From: Zwartia hollandica
Lineage (GTDB): Bacteria; Pseudomonadota; Gammaproteobacteria; Burkholderiales; Burkholderiaceae_B
Direction: 5' to 3'
NCBI RefSeq assembly: GCF_019923725.1
Contig: NZ_JAHXRI010000010.1
Coordinates: 82,084 to 146,083 of the forward strand
DNA: 64,000 nt
Below, in pieces: positions 55,085-64,000 of the stretch (the first letter of the stretch is position 1; the number at the start of each line of letters is the position of its first letter). The translations under genes and the position numbers were made by a program. The notes below the pieces were generated by a model that did no database searches, was not told the origin of the DNA, and saw nothing but the letters and a program-made list of their open reading frames with translations.

Positions 55085-55861
55085 ATGCCGAGCTTGAACA
55101 ACGCAAACTGCCGAATTTACTGGCGCACCGATGGCAATCCAGAGCTCCCTTCCCTAGTGCTAAGCAACTCGCTAGGTACGGATCACACATTGTGGGATCC
55201 TATTTTGGATGAGTTGCTGAAACATTTTTATGTAGTGCGCTACGACACGCGCGGCCATGGTGGTTCGGACGCCCCTGCAGGTGACTACACGCTGAATGAA
55301 CTGACGGACGATGTACAAGCAGTGATTGCAGCGGCGCGACTCACGAAATACGACTTCTGTGGGATCTCGTTGGGCGGCATGACAGGTATGGAACTCGCGG
55401 CGCGCCGGCCAACGGGTTTGCGCCGTCTGATTTTGAGCAACACGGGTGCTGAGTTTCCTGCAGGCACCTGGGATCAACGCATGACAGCGATCAAACAAGG
55501 TGGGATGGCCGCCGTCGTTGACGGTATTCTCGGTCGATTCTTTACACCGGAATTTGTCGCGAAAAATTCAATCGGACTTCAACGGGTACGCAATGGTGTA
55601 CTGACGGGTGCACCGCAAGGCTATATCGGCTGTTGCTCGGCGATCCGTGACATGGACCTCTACCCGCGCCTGAGCCAAATCCAGGTGCCCACCTTGGTGA
55701 TTGTCGGCGACTCCGATCAGTCCACACCGCTCGCGCGTGGCCAAGCTTTGGTCGAGCGGATTAAGGGTGCCAAGCTCGTGACGCTGCCTTGCGCGCACAT
55801 ACCGCCAACGGAAATCCCAAAGCAGTATGTGCAAACAGTCATGCCGTTTTTGCTGAGCTAG
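55085..55861 (+). CDS. pcaD: 3-oxoadipate enol-lactonase-like hydrolase
   Basis: A 258-residue alpha/beta hydrolase very like PcaD, which opens 3-oxoadipate enol-lactone in the beta-ketoadipate pathway for aromatic compounds. Segments: SNSLGTDHTLWDPIL, RYDTRGHGGSDAP, nucleophile GISLGGM (Ser95), VIVGDSDQSTP (Asp), and PCAHIPPTE (His). No other pca genes are in the window. A hairpin lies at about 55029-55048 upstream. Confidence 0.82.
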   Translation: MPSLNNANCRIYWRTDGNPELPSLVLSNSLGTDHTLWDPILDELLKHFYVVRYDTRGHGGSDAPAGDYTLNELTDDVQAVIAAARLTKYDFCGISLGGMTGMELAARRPTGLRRLILSNTGAEFPAGTWDQRMTAIKQGGMAAVVDGILGRFFTPEFVAKNSIGLQRVRNGVLTGAPQGYIGCCSAIRDMDLYPRLSQIQVPTLVIVGDSDQSTPLARGQALVERIKGAKLVTLPCAHIPPTEIPKQYVQTVMPFLLS

Positions 55862-55880
55862 AAATTCGCTCAAACCAAAC

Positions 55881-55916
55881 AAAACCCCGCCGCTCAGCCT
55901 TGAACGGCGGGGTTTT
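55881..55916. terminator. Bidirectional rho-independent terminator
   Basis: A perfect 12-bp stem, AAAACCCCGCCG with CGGCGGGGTTTT, and a 12-base loop. It ends both the convergent pcaD-like gene and the cytochrome c' gene. Confidence 0.9.
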
Positions 55917-55938
55917 AACTCAACTCTACTCTAGTGAA

Positions 55939-56397
55939 TTATTTTTTGGCGCGATAAGAATCGTGGCAAGCCTTACAACTTGCACCGACATCACCTGCGG
56001 CCGAGCGCAGCTTACTCAAGTCACCTGAATCTGCTGCGGCAGATAACTGCACCACGGAAGCTTGAAATTTTTGCTGGGCGGCTTTAAAGCCTGCAGCGTC
56101 AGACCAGATCTCGGGCTTTGCACTGCTTGTACCTTGCGTTCCAGCACCGAAGGCAGACCAGGGCAAGGTCGAGAGGGTTTGAATCACGGCGACGTTCGCC
56201 TTCACGGCTGCCGCATCAAAGGCCACTTGGCCTTTCAGCACAGGCTGCAGTCGGCTCATGTGGGTACTCAACATCGAGAACGCCGACTGTCGATACTTAA
56301 TCGCATCTTCAGGCTTGGCGAATTGGGCCTGAGCCGAGCTCATCCAAAGCGGTGCACAGACTACTGTTGCTGCCAATACGAGCGATAGTTTTTTCAT
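55939..56397 (-). CDS. Cytochrome c'-type protein
   Basis: A 152-residue periplasmic cytochrome with a signal peptide (ending in AQAQ, about 27). The C-terminal haem motif is CKACH at 141-145 near the end of a four-helix bundle, as in cytochrome c'. Such proteins bind NO or carry electrons. Possibly linked to the b561 encoded nearby. Confidence 0.9.
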   Translation of the reverse strand: MKKLSLVLAATVVCAPLWMSSAQAQFAKPEDAIKYRQSAFSMLSTHMSRLQPVLKGQVAFDAAAVKANVAVIQTLSTLPWSAFGAGTQGTSSAKPEIWSDAAGFKAAQQKFQASVVQLSAAADSGDLSKLRSAAGDVGASCKACHDSYRAKK

Positions 56398-56437
56398 CTT
56401 GCGACTCCGGAAGGGAAGATAGCGTTTAGGGAATTCT

Positions 56438-57859
<1,422 letters not shown>

Positions 57860-57978
57860 TTATCACTCCCTCGCATAAGCCATTGAGCCTGTGCTAGCGG
57901 ATACACTCTAGAGCGTATGCTTTTTGCTGGGAGCCCCCCTGGGAAAGCACTTTAGCTAATCTTTGTTTAGTCGGTTAC

Positions 57979-58590
57979 ATGAAACTAATTGCCTCTCTCA
58001 CAAGTCCCTACGTCCGCAAAGTACGCATTGTGATGGCTGAAAAAAAGCTCGACTACGAGCTGCAATTAGAAAATGTCTGGGCCGCCGACACCAAAGCGTC
58101 TGAGTACAACCCTCTGGGCAAAGTTCCCTGCCTGATCACAGACGACGATACGCCTCTTTATGATTCACGCGTGATCGTGGAATACCTCGACACACTCTCA
58201 CCTGTCAGCCACATGATTCCCAAGACGGGGCGCGAGCGCGCGATCGTCAAATGTTGGGAAGCTCTAGCCGACGGGACGCTCGATGCAGCAATCATCATTG
58301 TGAAAGAACTACAGCGCCCTGCCGAACAGCAGAGCAAAGAGTGGATTGACCGCCAGTACGGAAAGATTCACGCAGCCTTAGCTGCAATGGAAAATGATCT
58401 GGGAACACAGTCGCACTGCATGGGTGTCGGCTACAGCCTGGCAGACGTAGCCGTTGGTGTGGTGCTAGGCTATCTGGATTTTCGCTTCCCGCAAATTGCA
58501 TGGCGTGACAGCGCACCTAATCTGAGCCGTCATTACGCGAAGCTGTCCTTGCGACAGAGCTTTATCGACACGGTTCCGGTCGTCAGTTAA
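57979..58590 (+). CDS. Glutathione S-transferase family protein
   Basis: A 203-residue GST. The thioredoxin-like N-terminal domain (SLTSPYVRKVRIVMAEKKL, then GKVPCLI and DSRVIVEYLD) is followed by an all-helical C-terminal domain. It conjugates or reduces substrates with glutathione; the particular substrate is not known. The gene pair purB/GST is a common order in betaproteobacteria. Confidence 0.9.
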   Translation: MKLIASLTSPYVRKVRIVMAEKKLDYELQLENVWAADTKASEYNPLGKVPCLITDDDTPLYDSRVIVEYLDTLSPVSHMIPKTGRERAIVKCWEALADGTLDAAIIIVKELQRPAEQQSKEWIDRQYGKIHAALAAMENDLGTQSHCMGVGYSLADVAVGVVLGYLDFRFPQIAWRDSAPNLSRHYAKLSLRQSFIDTVPVVS

Positions 58591-58620
58591 CGCGCTTCTT
58601 CGGACACACGGCATCGTCAC

Positions 58621-59754
58621 CTAGCTGGCGATGATTCCACCGCCTAAACAAACATCACCGTCGTACAACACCGCAGATTGCCCGGGTGTCACGGCCCACT
58701 GTGGGTCTGTGAAACTCAAATTGAAAACCTGTGCCGTGGCAGCACTTAAGGTACAAGGCGCATCTGCTTGCCGATACCGAGTCTTCGCAGCATAGCCACC
58801 CGCCTCAGGGGCCACTCCAGACACCCAACTCGCCTGATCGGCAGACAATGCGTCAGACAGCAACCATGGGTGCTCGTGGCCTTCCACCACATACAGCGCA
58901 TTGTTTTCAAGATCTTTGCGCGCGGCATACCAGACCGGGCCTGTGCCATCTGCATGCTGATATCCTTTCACACCACCAATGCCCAGACCCTTGCGCTGAC
59001 CCAGGGTGTAGAACGATAAACCGTGGTGCTTACCGACTTGCTTACCCGACTCGGTCAAAATCGGACCAGGCTTAGTAGGCAGATAGCGATTTAAAAACTC
59101 GCGAAAGGGCCGCTCACCAATAAAACAAATTCCGGTGGAATCTTTCTTCGCAGCATTCGATAGCTTGAGTTCATGCGCAATGCGTCGCACTTCGCTTTTG
59201 GGAATCTCACCCAAGGGAAAAAGTGTGCGCGATAGTTGCGCCTGATTTAAGCGATGCAAAAAATAACTCTGGTCCTTGGTGTGATCCAAGGCCTTGAGCA
59301 ACTCAAAGCGTGGCCCTGTCGCGCTTTGAACGGAGCGGACGCGTGCATAGTGACCCGTTGCAATATGATCGGCACCAAGTGACATCGCATGATCCAGAAA
59401 CGCCTTGAACTTGATCTCTGCGTTACACAACACGTCGGGGTTGGGCGTGCGTCCCGCAGAATACTCGCGTAAAAAGTCCGCAAACACCCTGTCTTTATAT
59501 TCGGCCGCAAAATTCACGGCCTCAATATCAACGCCCACCACATCAGCCACGCTCACGGCATCTAGCCAATCTTGACGGGTGGAACAATATTCTGAGTCGT
59601 CATCGTCTTCCCAGTTCTTCATGAACAGGCCCACAACCTCATAGCCCTGCTCCTTCAGAAGCCAAGCGGTGACAGACGAGTCAACGCCGCCGGACATACC
59701 GACAACGACGCGCTTTTTTGCGCTAAGAGGCTTACTAGAGGCTGAATACGTCAT
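58621..59754 (-). CDS. mnmA: tRNA-specific 2-thiouridylase
   Basis: A 377-residue enzyme that puts sulfur on U34 of Lys, Glu and Gln tRNAs. PP-loop motif is [10 protein letters not shown]; the two catalytic Cys are in [12 protein letters not shown] and [10 protein letters not shown]. The ATG at 59754 is chosen; upstream residues to 59823 are unlike the family and reach into the divergent promoter region. Confidence 0.94.
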   Translation of the reverse strand: MTYSASSKPLSAKKRVVVGMSGGVDSSVTAWLLKEQGYEVVGLFMKNWEDDDDSEYCSTRQDWLDAVSVADVVGVDIEAVNFAAEYKDRVFADFLREYSAGRTPNPDVLCNAEIKFKAFLDHAMSLGADHIATGHYARVRSVQSATGPRFELLKALDHTKDQSYFLHRLNQAQLSRTLFPLGEIPKSEVRRIAHELKLSNAAKKDSTGICFIGERPFREFLNRYLPTKPGPILTESGKQVGKHHGLSFYTLGQRKGLGIGGVKGYQHADGTGPVWYAARKDLENNALYVVEGHEHPWLLSDALSADQASWVSGVAPEAGGYAAKTRYRQADAPCTLSAATAQVFNLSFTDPQWAVTPGQSAVLYDGDVCLGGGIIAS

Positions 59755-59867
59755 ATTGAACGAAATTGTAGTCGGGATCTGAGAAAGTGCTCTGTGGTCA
59801 TGCAGGGCGCCACGGGGTCTCATGGTGTATAAATCAGGGATTCATTTTTTTCTATTTGGAGAAGTCT

Positions 59868-60986
59868 ATGCGCATTGGGATTCCGCGCGAGACACGCGAT
59901 GGCGAGACCCGGGTTGCCGCCACCCCTGAAACCGTTAAAAAGTACGTTGCCGCCGGCCACCAAGTGCTGGTCGAACGCGAGGCGGGACTTGCCGCCCACT
60001 TTAGCGACGCGGCCTACGAGCAAGCGGGTGCGCAACTGACCGATGCCGCGCAAGCGCTGTCGGCTGCGCTACTTCTCAAAGTACGCGCACCGGACGCAAC
60101 CGAGCTGGGCAAAATCCAAGCCGGCACAGCTGTAGTCGGTATGCTGGATCCCTTTGATGAAGCAGGCCTCGATGCGATGGCTCAAGCTGGCATCACGGGC
60201 TTTGCGCTCGAGGCGGCACCACGCACCACGCGTGCGCAAAGTTTGGATGTCTTATCTTCGCAAGCAAACTTGGCTGGTTACAAAGCCGTGCTGCTCGGTG
60301 CACATTATTACGGTCGCATGTTTCCGATGATGATGACAGCAGCGGGCACGATCAAAGCCGCACGCGTTGTGATCTTAGGTACCGGCGTGGCCGGTCTGCA
60401 AGCGATTGCAACGGCAAAACGTTTGGGCGCAGTCGTCGAAGCATCGGATGTGCGTCCTGCGGCAAAAGAGCAAGTTGAATCACTCGGCGCAAAATTCATT
60501 GACGTGCCATTTGAAACGGATGAAGAACGTGAGATCGCGCAAGGCGTGGGCGGTTATGCCCGACCCATGCCAGCAAGCTGGATGACACGTCAAGCGGCCT
60601 TGGTCTCCGAGCGTTGCAAACAAGCGGATATCGTGATTTCGACTGCCTTGATTCCTGGTCGCCCTGCACCGACCTTGATTTCAGCCGAGACGGTGCGTGC
60701 CATGAAGCCGGGTTCGGTCATTGTGGATCTGGCCGTTGAACGTGGCGGCAACTGCCCTCTGTCGCAGAAGGGAAAAGTCGTGCAAGAAAACGGTGTCACA
60801 CTCGTTGGCCTGACCAACTTGCCTGGCATGGTTGCGACGGATGCGTCTGCGCTCTATTCACGCAACATACTCGACTTCCTAAAGCTCATCATCGACAAAG
60901 AAGGCAATCTTGCGATTGCGCGCGATGACGATATTGTTCAAGCCTGCCTCGTCTGCGAAGCTGGCAAAAATTTAAGGAAAAAATAA
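59868..60986 (+). CDS. pntAA: NAD(P) transhydrogenase, soluble alpha subunit
   Basis: A 372-residue protein, the NAD(H)-binding part of the proton-translocating transhydrogenase that makes NADPH. Segments: IGIPRETRDGETRVAATPET, ILGTGVAGLQAIATAKRLGA (nucleotide fold), VVEASDVRPAAKEQVESLGA. The ATG at 59868 has GGAG upstream. Its stop overlaps the next ATG (TAATG). Confidence 0.94.
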   Translation: MRIGIPRETRDGETRVAATPETVKKYVAAGHQVLVEREAGLAAHFSDAAYEQAGAQLTDAAQALSAALLLKVRAPDATELGKIQAGTAVVGMLDPFDEAGLDAMAQAGITGFALEAAPRTTRAQSLDVLSSQANLAGYKAVLLGAHYYGRMFPMMMTAAGTIKAARVVILGTGVAGLQAIATAKRLGAVVEASDVRPAAKEQVESLGAKFIDVPFETDEEREIAQGVGGYARPMPASWMTRQAALVSERCKQADIVISTALIPGRPAPTLISAETVRAMKPGSVIVDLAVERGGNCPLSQKGKVVQENGVTLVGLTNLPGMVATDASALYSRNILDFLKLIIDKEGNLAIARDDDIVQACLVCEAGKNLRKK

Positions 60987-61324
60987 TGGATGCGCTTGAT
61001 CCTACCTTGGTGAACCTCATCATTTTTGTCTTGGCAATCTATGTCGGCTATCACGTCGTCTGGAACGTCACCCCTGCCCTGCATACGCCCCTGATGGCCG
61101 TGACCAATGCAATCTCAGCGATCGTGATTGTGGGTGCCATGTTGGCCGCTGCGCTCACCGAAGGTGGACTAGCACGCGGCATGGGCGTGTTTGCTGTGGC
61201 GCTCGCTGCAGTCAACGTGTTCGGCGGCTTCTTGGTCACGCGACGCATGCTTGAGATGTTTAAAAAGAAAGCACCGAAAGAGAAAACCGCAGACAAAGCA
61301 ACAAATACTGGAGGTCACGCATGA
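60986..61324 (+). CDS. pntAB: NAD(P) transhydrogenase, membrane alpha subunit
   Basis: A 112-residue membrane subunit with three spans, corresponding to the C-terminal part of PntA in other bacteria. It overlaps pntAA and pntB, giving a tightly coupled operon. Confidence 0.92.
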   Translation: MDALDPTLVNLIIFVLAIYVGYHVVWNVTPALHTPLMAVTNAISAIVIVGAMLAAALTEGGLARGMGVFAVALAAVNVFGGFLVTRRMLEMFKKKAPKEKTADKATNTGGHA

Positions 61325-62766
61325 TTTCCATTAACGTTGTGACGATGCTGTATCTGGTCGCCTCGGTATGTTTCATCCAGGCGCTCAAAGGTTTGTCTCA
61401 TCCAACCACATCACGCATCGGTAACGCTTTTGGCATGGCCGGTATGGTGATTGCTGTGCTGACAACAGCCGCACTGATTGTCAGCTTGGCACGCGAGGGA
61501 CAAGCAGGAATTGGCTTAGGTTGGGTGGTGCTTGGCTTGTTGATTGGTGGATCGATCGGTACGGTCATGGCTAAGCGCGTTGAAATGACCAAAATGCCTG
61601 AGCTCGTGGCCTTCATGCACAGCATGATTGGTCTGGCTGCTGTCGCGATCGCGGTCGCAATTGTGGCTGAACCCCATGCGTTCAATATTGCAGCTAAGGG
61701 AGCACCAATTCCCTTTGGTAACCGCCTAGAGTTGTTCATCGGTACCTTTGTTGGTGCCATCACCTTCTCTGGCTCAGTGATCGCGTTTGGCAAGTTGTCG
61801 GGCAAATACAAGTTTCGCTTGTTTCAAGGTGCGCCTGTCGTCTTCCCCGGTCAGCACATGTTCAACCTTGGCATGGCAATTGCCATGGTCGGTTGCGGCA
61901 TCTGGTTCATGGTGACGCAAGATTGGACACCGTTTGTGATCATGACCTTGATCGCGTTTGTGCTCGGTGTCTTGATTATTATCCCGATTGGTGGTGCAGA
62001 CATGCCCGTCGTGGTGTCGATGCTTAACAGTTACTCGGGTTGGGCCGCTGCGGGCATTGGCTTCTCGCTCAACAACCCAATGCTGATTATTGCTGGCTCA
62101 CTCGTGGGTTCGTCAGGTGCGATTCTGTCTTACATCATGTGTAAGGCGATGAACCGGTCGTTCTTTAACGTGATTCTGGGTGGCTTTGGTGGTGCGGCCG
62201 ATGCAGGCCCTGCCGCGGGCTCTGGCGTACAACGCAACGTCCGCTCAGGCAGTCCAGATGATGCCGCCTTCTTGCTCACCAACGCAGAGACCGTCACGAT
62301 CGTTCCTGGTTATGGCTTGGCCGTTGCCCGTGCACAGCACGCACTGAAAGAACTGGCGGAGAAGCTCACCGAGCATGGCGTGACTGTGAAATACGCCATC
62401 CACCCCGTCGCGGGTCGTATGCCTGGTCACATGAACGTGCTACTTGCTGAAGCTGAAGTCCCCTACGATCAGGTGTTTGAGATGGAGGACATCAATAGCG
62501 AGTTTGCACAGACAGACGTGGTCTTGGTACTGGGTGCAAACGACGTGGTGAACCCGGCTGCGAAGACGGATCCGAAATCACCAATCGCCGGGATGCCGAT
62601 TTTGGAAGCCTACAAAGCGAAAACAATCATCGTCAACAAGCGCTCAATGGCCTCGGGCTATGCGGGCTTGGACAACGAGCTCTTCTACCTCGACAAAACC
62701 ATGATGGTGTTTGGCGATGCGAAGAAAGTGATTGAAGATCTAGTGAAAGCGGTGGAGAACTCTTAA
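61321..62766 (+). CDS. pntB: NAD(P) transhydrogenase, beta subunit
   Basis: A 481-residue membrane subunit with about nine spans and a C-terminal NADP(H)-binding domain (VPGYGLAVARAQHALKELA, HPVAGRMPGHMNVLLAEA, VLVLGANDVVNPAA). It carries the proton channel. Overlaps pntAB by four bases (ATGA). Confidence 0.95.
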   Translation: MISINVVTMLYLVASVCFIQALKGLSHPTTSRIGNAFGMAGMVIAVLTTAALIVSLAREGQAGIGLGWVVLGLLIGGSIGTVMAKRVEMTKMPELVAFMHSMIGLAAVAIAVAIVAEPHAFNIAAKGAPIPFGNRLELFIGTFVGAITFSGSVIAFGKLSGKYKFRLFQGAPVVFPGQHMFNLGMAIAMVGCGIWFMVTQDWTPFVIMTLIAFVLGVLIIIPIGGADMPVVVSMLNSYSGWAAAGIGFSLNNPMLIIAGSLVGSSGAILSYIMCKAMNRSFFNVILGGFGGAADAGPAAGSGVQRNVRSGSPDDAAFLLTNAETVTIVPGYGLAVARAQHALKELAEKLTEHGVTVKYAIHPVAGRMPGHMNVLLAEAEVPYDQVFEMEDINSEFAQTDVVLVLGANDVVNPAAKTDPKSPIAGMPILEAYKAKTIIVNKRSMASGYAGLDNELFYLDKTMMVFGDAKKVIEDLVKAVENS

Positions 62767-62793
62767 AGCGTCAGTGCTTAGGAAAGACACTAA

Positions 62794-62849
62794 GGCCTAG
62801 CCGAGACTGCCCACACACCTTAGGTTGACAGTCTTGGCTAGGCTTTTTT
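62794..62849 (+). terminator. Rho-independent terminator of the pnt operon
   Basis: A long stem (GCCTAGCCGAGACTG with CAGTCTTGGCTAGGC, one G-T pair) followed by TTTTTT. It lies 28 bases after the pntB stop. Confidence 0.88.
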
Positions 62850-63069
62850 AATTAACGTATTTGGTGACGTAGACCGTTGCGGCAAGCAGTGAAGGCAGGA
62901 GCACTGCCAGCAGCGTCACAATACGCCAGGTGAGCTTGGTCATTTCAGTATGAAGCGTGGTCTCGACCCGGCCGATTGCAGTAGTCATGCGAGTTTCGAG
63001 GCAAGCTAAGTCTTCACGCGTGGCAAGAGACGGGATAAGTGCTTCTAAGCGGGCGAGTCTGATTTCCAT
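62848..63069 (-). CDS. Small coiled-coil, tail-anchored membrane protein
   Basis: A 73-residue protein with a short helical coiled coil (residues 1-45) and a C-terminal membrane segment (about 48-68). It is the third protein of this layout in the window, after 37811-38035 and 39803-40105. Confidence 0.55.
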   Translation of the reverse strand: MEIRLARLEALIPSLATREDLACLETRMTTAIGRVETTLHTEMTKLTWRIVTLLAVLLPSLLAATVYVTKYVN

Positions 63070-63101
63070 AACGGAATTTTACTGAACTGCCCGCCTAGAT
63101 T

Positions 63102-63115
63102 GCTATACGTATAGC
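63102..63115. promoter_or_regulatory. Perfect 14-bp palindrome
   Basis: GCTATACGTATAGC, in the gap between the small coiled-coil gene and the end of the autotransporter gene. A possible operator for the coiled-coil gene, whose start lies 33 bases away. Confidence 0.35.
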
Positions 63116-63173
63116 GGATATTTTTTGTAACTGATCGCAACTGCGCGACTGAAGAGACGCACATTCGCAAACT

Positions 63174-64000
63174 TTAAAACGCCACTCGCAATCCCACACT
63201 CCCACCGTACAGCGTCTGCCCCGTTCTAGCTTCGACCGAGACACCTGCGTAAGCGTAGGCGCTGTCAGCGACTTTCACTGTGCCGTACAAAACTGCCTGC
63301 ACAAACGTAGAGCCTGCTGTGGGGGTGGTGACGCTGCTTGAGTAGCCACCGAGGGTGGTATTCAAGGTTGGATTGAGTAAGCCCTGCGAGTCAGCACCGA
63401 TGGCGAGGTTCGCACGATAGGTGTACTCATCTTTGAGCGGGTCTTTGTTGAGCGACCCTGCACCGACACCGATCACTCCACGTACGCCATTGGCGTTCAT
63501 CCGTCCGACGGTAAGTGCTGCAGCACTTGCGCCCTCATCGTAGGAGGCTTGGCCCACGTACTGGTAAGTGAGGCGTACGTAGGGCGTGATGCGCACACCG
63601 CTGATCTCAAACGGGCGGCTCAGACCTGCGCTGACCAGCACATCGTTACCCATCACGGACTTGTTGCTAAAGCCATTGCTGATGCCGGTGATGTCGCTAC
63701 GCGAGAGGTTTGTGGAACTTAGGCCAAGGCTGACCATACCGTCGAGTACATAATCTTCTGCCACAGGCATCTTGCCGTACAGGAACAGTGCACCCTGTTG
63801 GATGGTGCTGTTGCCACCCGTGGCATTGACCGTGGTGTTCGAGAGCGCTAAGCCACCACCAAGTTTTAAGCCAAGCGCAGCGTTTGTATATGCATCCACG
63901 CCAAACACGGCTTGGTATAGGTTGTTGTTAAAGCCATTGCCACCGCTGTTACCTGAACGCTCACCGCGCTGGTAGGCGATCTCACCCCAGGCACGACCGT
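63174..64000 (-). CDS. Autotransporter C-terminal beta-barrel (partial, runs off the window)
   Basis: The last 275 or so residues of an autotransporter. The beta-domain starts with a GRAWGEIAYQRGE segment and shows alternating amphipathic strands (for example ITPYVRLTYQYVGQASYDE, YAYAGVSVEARTG) and the C-terminal LRVAF, as usual for outer-membrane barrels. The passenger lies beyond position 64,000, so its function cannot be judged. Transcription is leftward and the gene ends at 63174. Confidence 0.85.
   Translation of the reverse strand, partial: GRAWGEIAYQRGERSGNSGGNGFNNNLYQAVFGVDAYTNAALGLKLGGGLALSNTTVNATGGNSTIQQGALFLYGKMPVAEDYVLDGMVSLGLSSTNLSRSDITGISNGFSNKSVMGNDVLVSAGLSRPFEISGVRITPYVRLTYQYVGQASYDEGASAAALTVGRMNANGVRGVIGVGAGSLNKDPLKDEYTYRANLAIGADSQGLLNPTLNTTLGGYSSSVTTPTAGSTFVQAVLYGTVKVADSAYAYAGVSVEARTGQTLYGGSVGLRVAF

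Overview
The window looks like the chromosome of a betaproteobacterium of the order Burkholderiales, most likely Alcaligenaceae-like. I infer this from two Bug/TctC solute receptors with no tctAB genes beside them, the three-gene pntAA-pntAB-pntB transhydrogenase, the purB / glutathione S-transferase / mnmA neighbourhood, a cytochrome b561 and a cytochrome c', and an elongator tRNA-Met. Base composition is near 50-55% G+C, with clear local deviations in the accessory part. No rRNA and no CRISPR array was seen.

Layout. (1) 1-9,950: mixed genes. They include a secreted 19-residue-repeat protein, a HigA-like antitoxin behind the broken tail of its toxin, hydrolases, a TauD-type dioxygenase next to a Bug receptor, a truncated addiction-module regulator, a gamma-glutamyltransferase, a SprT-like protein and an HD-like protein. 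(2) 9,996-13,233: a tight minus-strand operon encoding a zinc-ribbon SF2 helicase, a small HNH nuclease, a small winged-helix-like protein and three small unknowns; it looks like a mobile nuclease-helicase cassette. (3) 13,427-19,645: an ECF sigma factor with a one-membrane-span partner, flanked by two predicted periplasmic caspase-fold proteases. One is membrane-anchored and precedes a small membrane protein; the other carries Sel1-like repeats and follows a coiled-coil protein. This is the best candidate for an undescribed system. (4) 20,017-24,830: an EVE-like/HNH fusion nuclease, then two decayed copies of the same recombinase-associated tail ORF. They bracket a small cargo that includes a membrane-anchored ClpP-fold protein. 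(5) 24,989-37,249: a large defence-type operon of SNF2/DUF3883 helicase, DUF1156 DNA methylase, DUF932-like protein and DUF499 ATPase. It is followed by a tRNA 3'-end fragment and a divergent HNH nuclease / methyltransferase pair. (6) 37,238-43,730: a membrane protein, a NERD-helicase, two small coiled-coil membrane proteins, an SGNH hydrolase, a YchJ-family protein, a Cys-rich Sel1 protein and tRNA-Met. (7) 43,903-49,112: a catabolic cluster of amidohydrolase, SDR and Bug receptor, converging on two M20-type hydrolases. (8) 49,232-54,136: a ugp-like sugar-phosphate ABC importer with an endonuclease/exonuclease/phosphatase-family enzyme at its end. (9) 54,272-64,000: cytochrome b561, an enol-lactonase, cytochrome c', purB, a GST, mnmA, pntAA-pntAB-pntB, a small coiled-coil protein and the C-terminal part of an autotransporter that runs off the window.

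Functionally, 10-37 kb reads as a genomic island rich in nucleases, helicases and proteases of anti-phage or mobile-element type, set in ordinary metabolic sequence. Every function below is inferred from sequence pattern alone; no database search was run.
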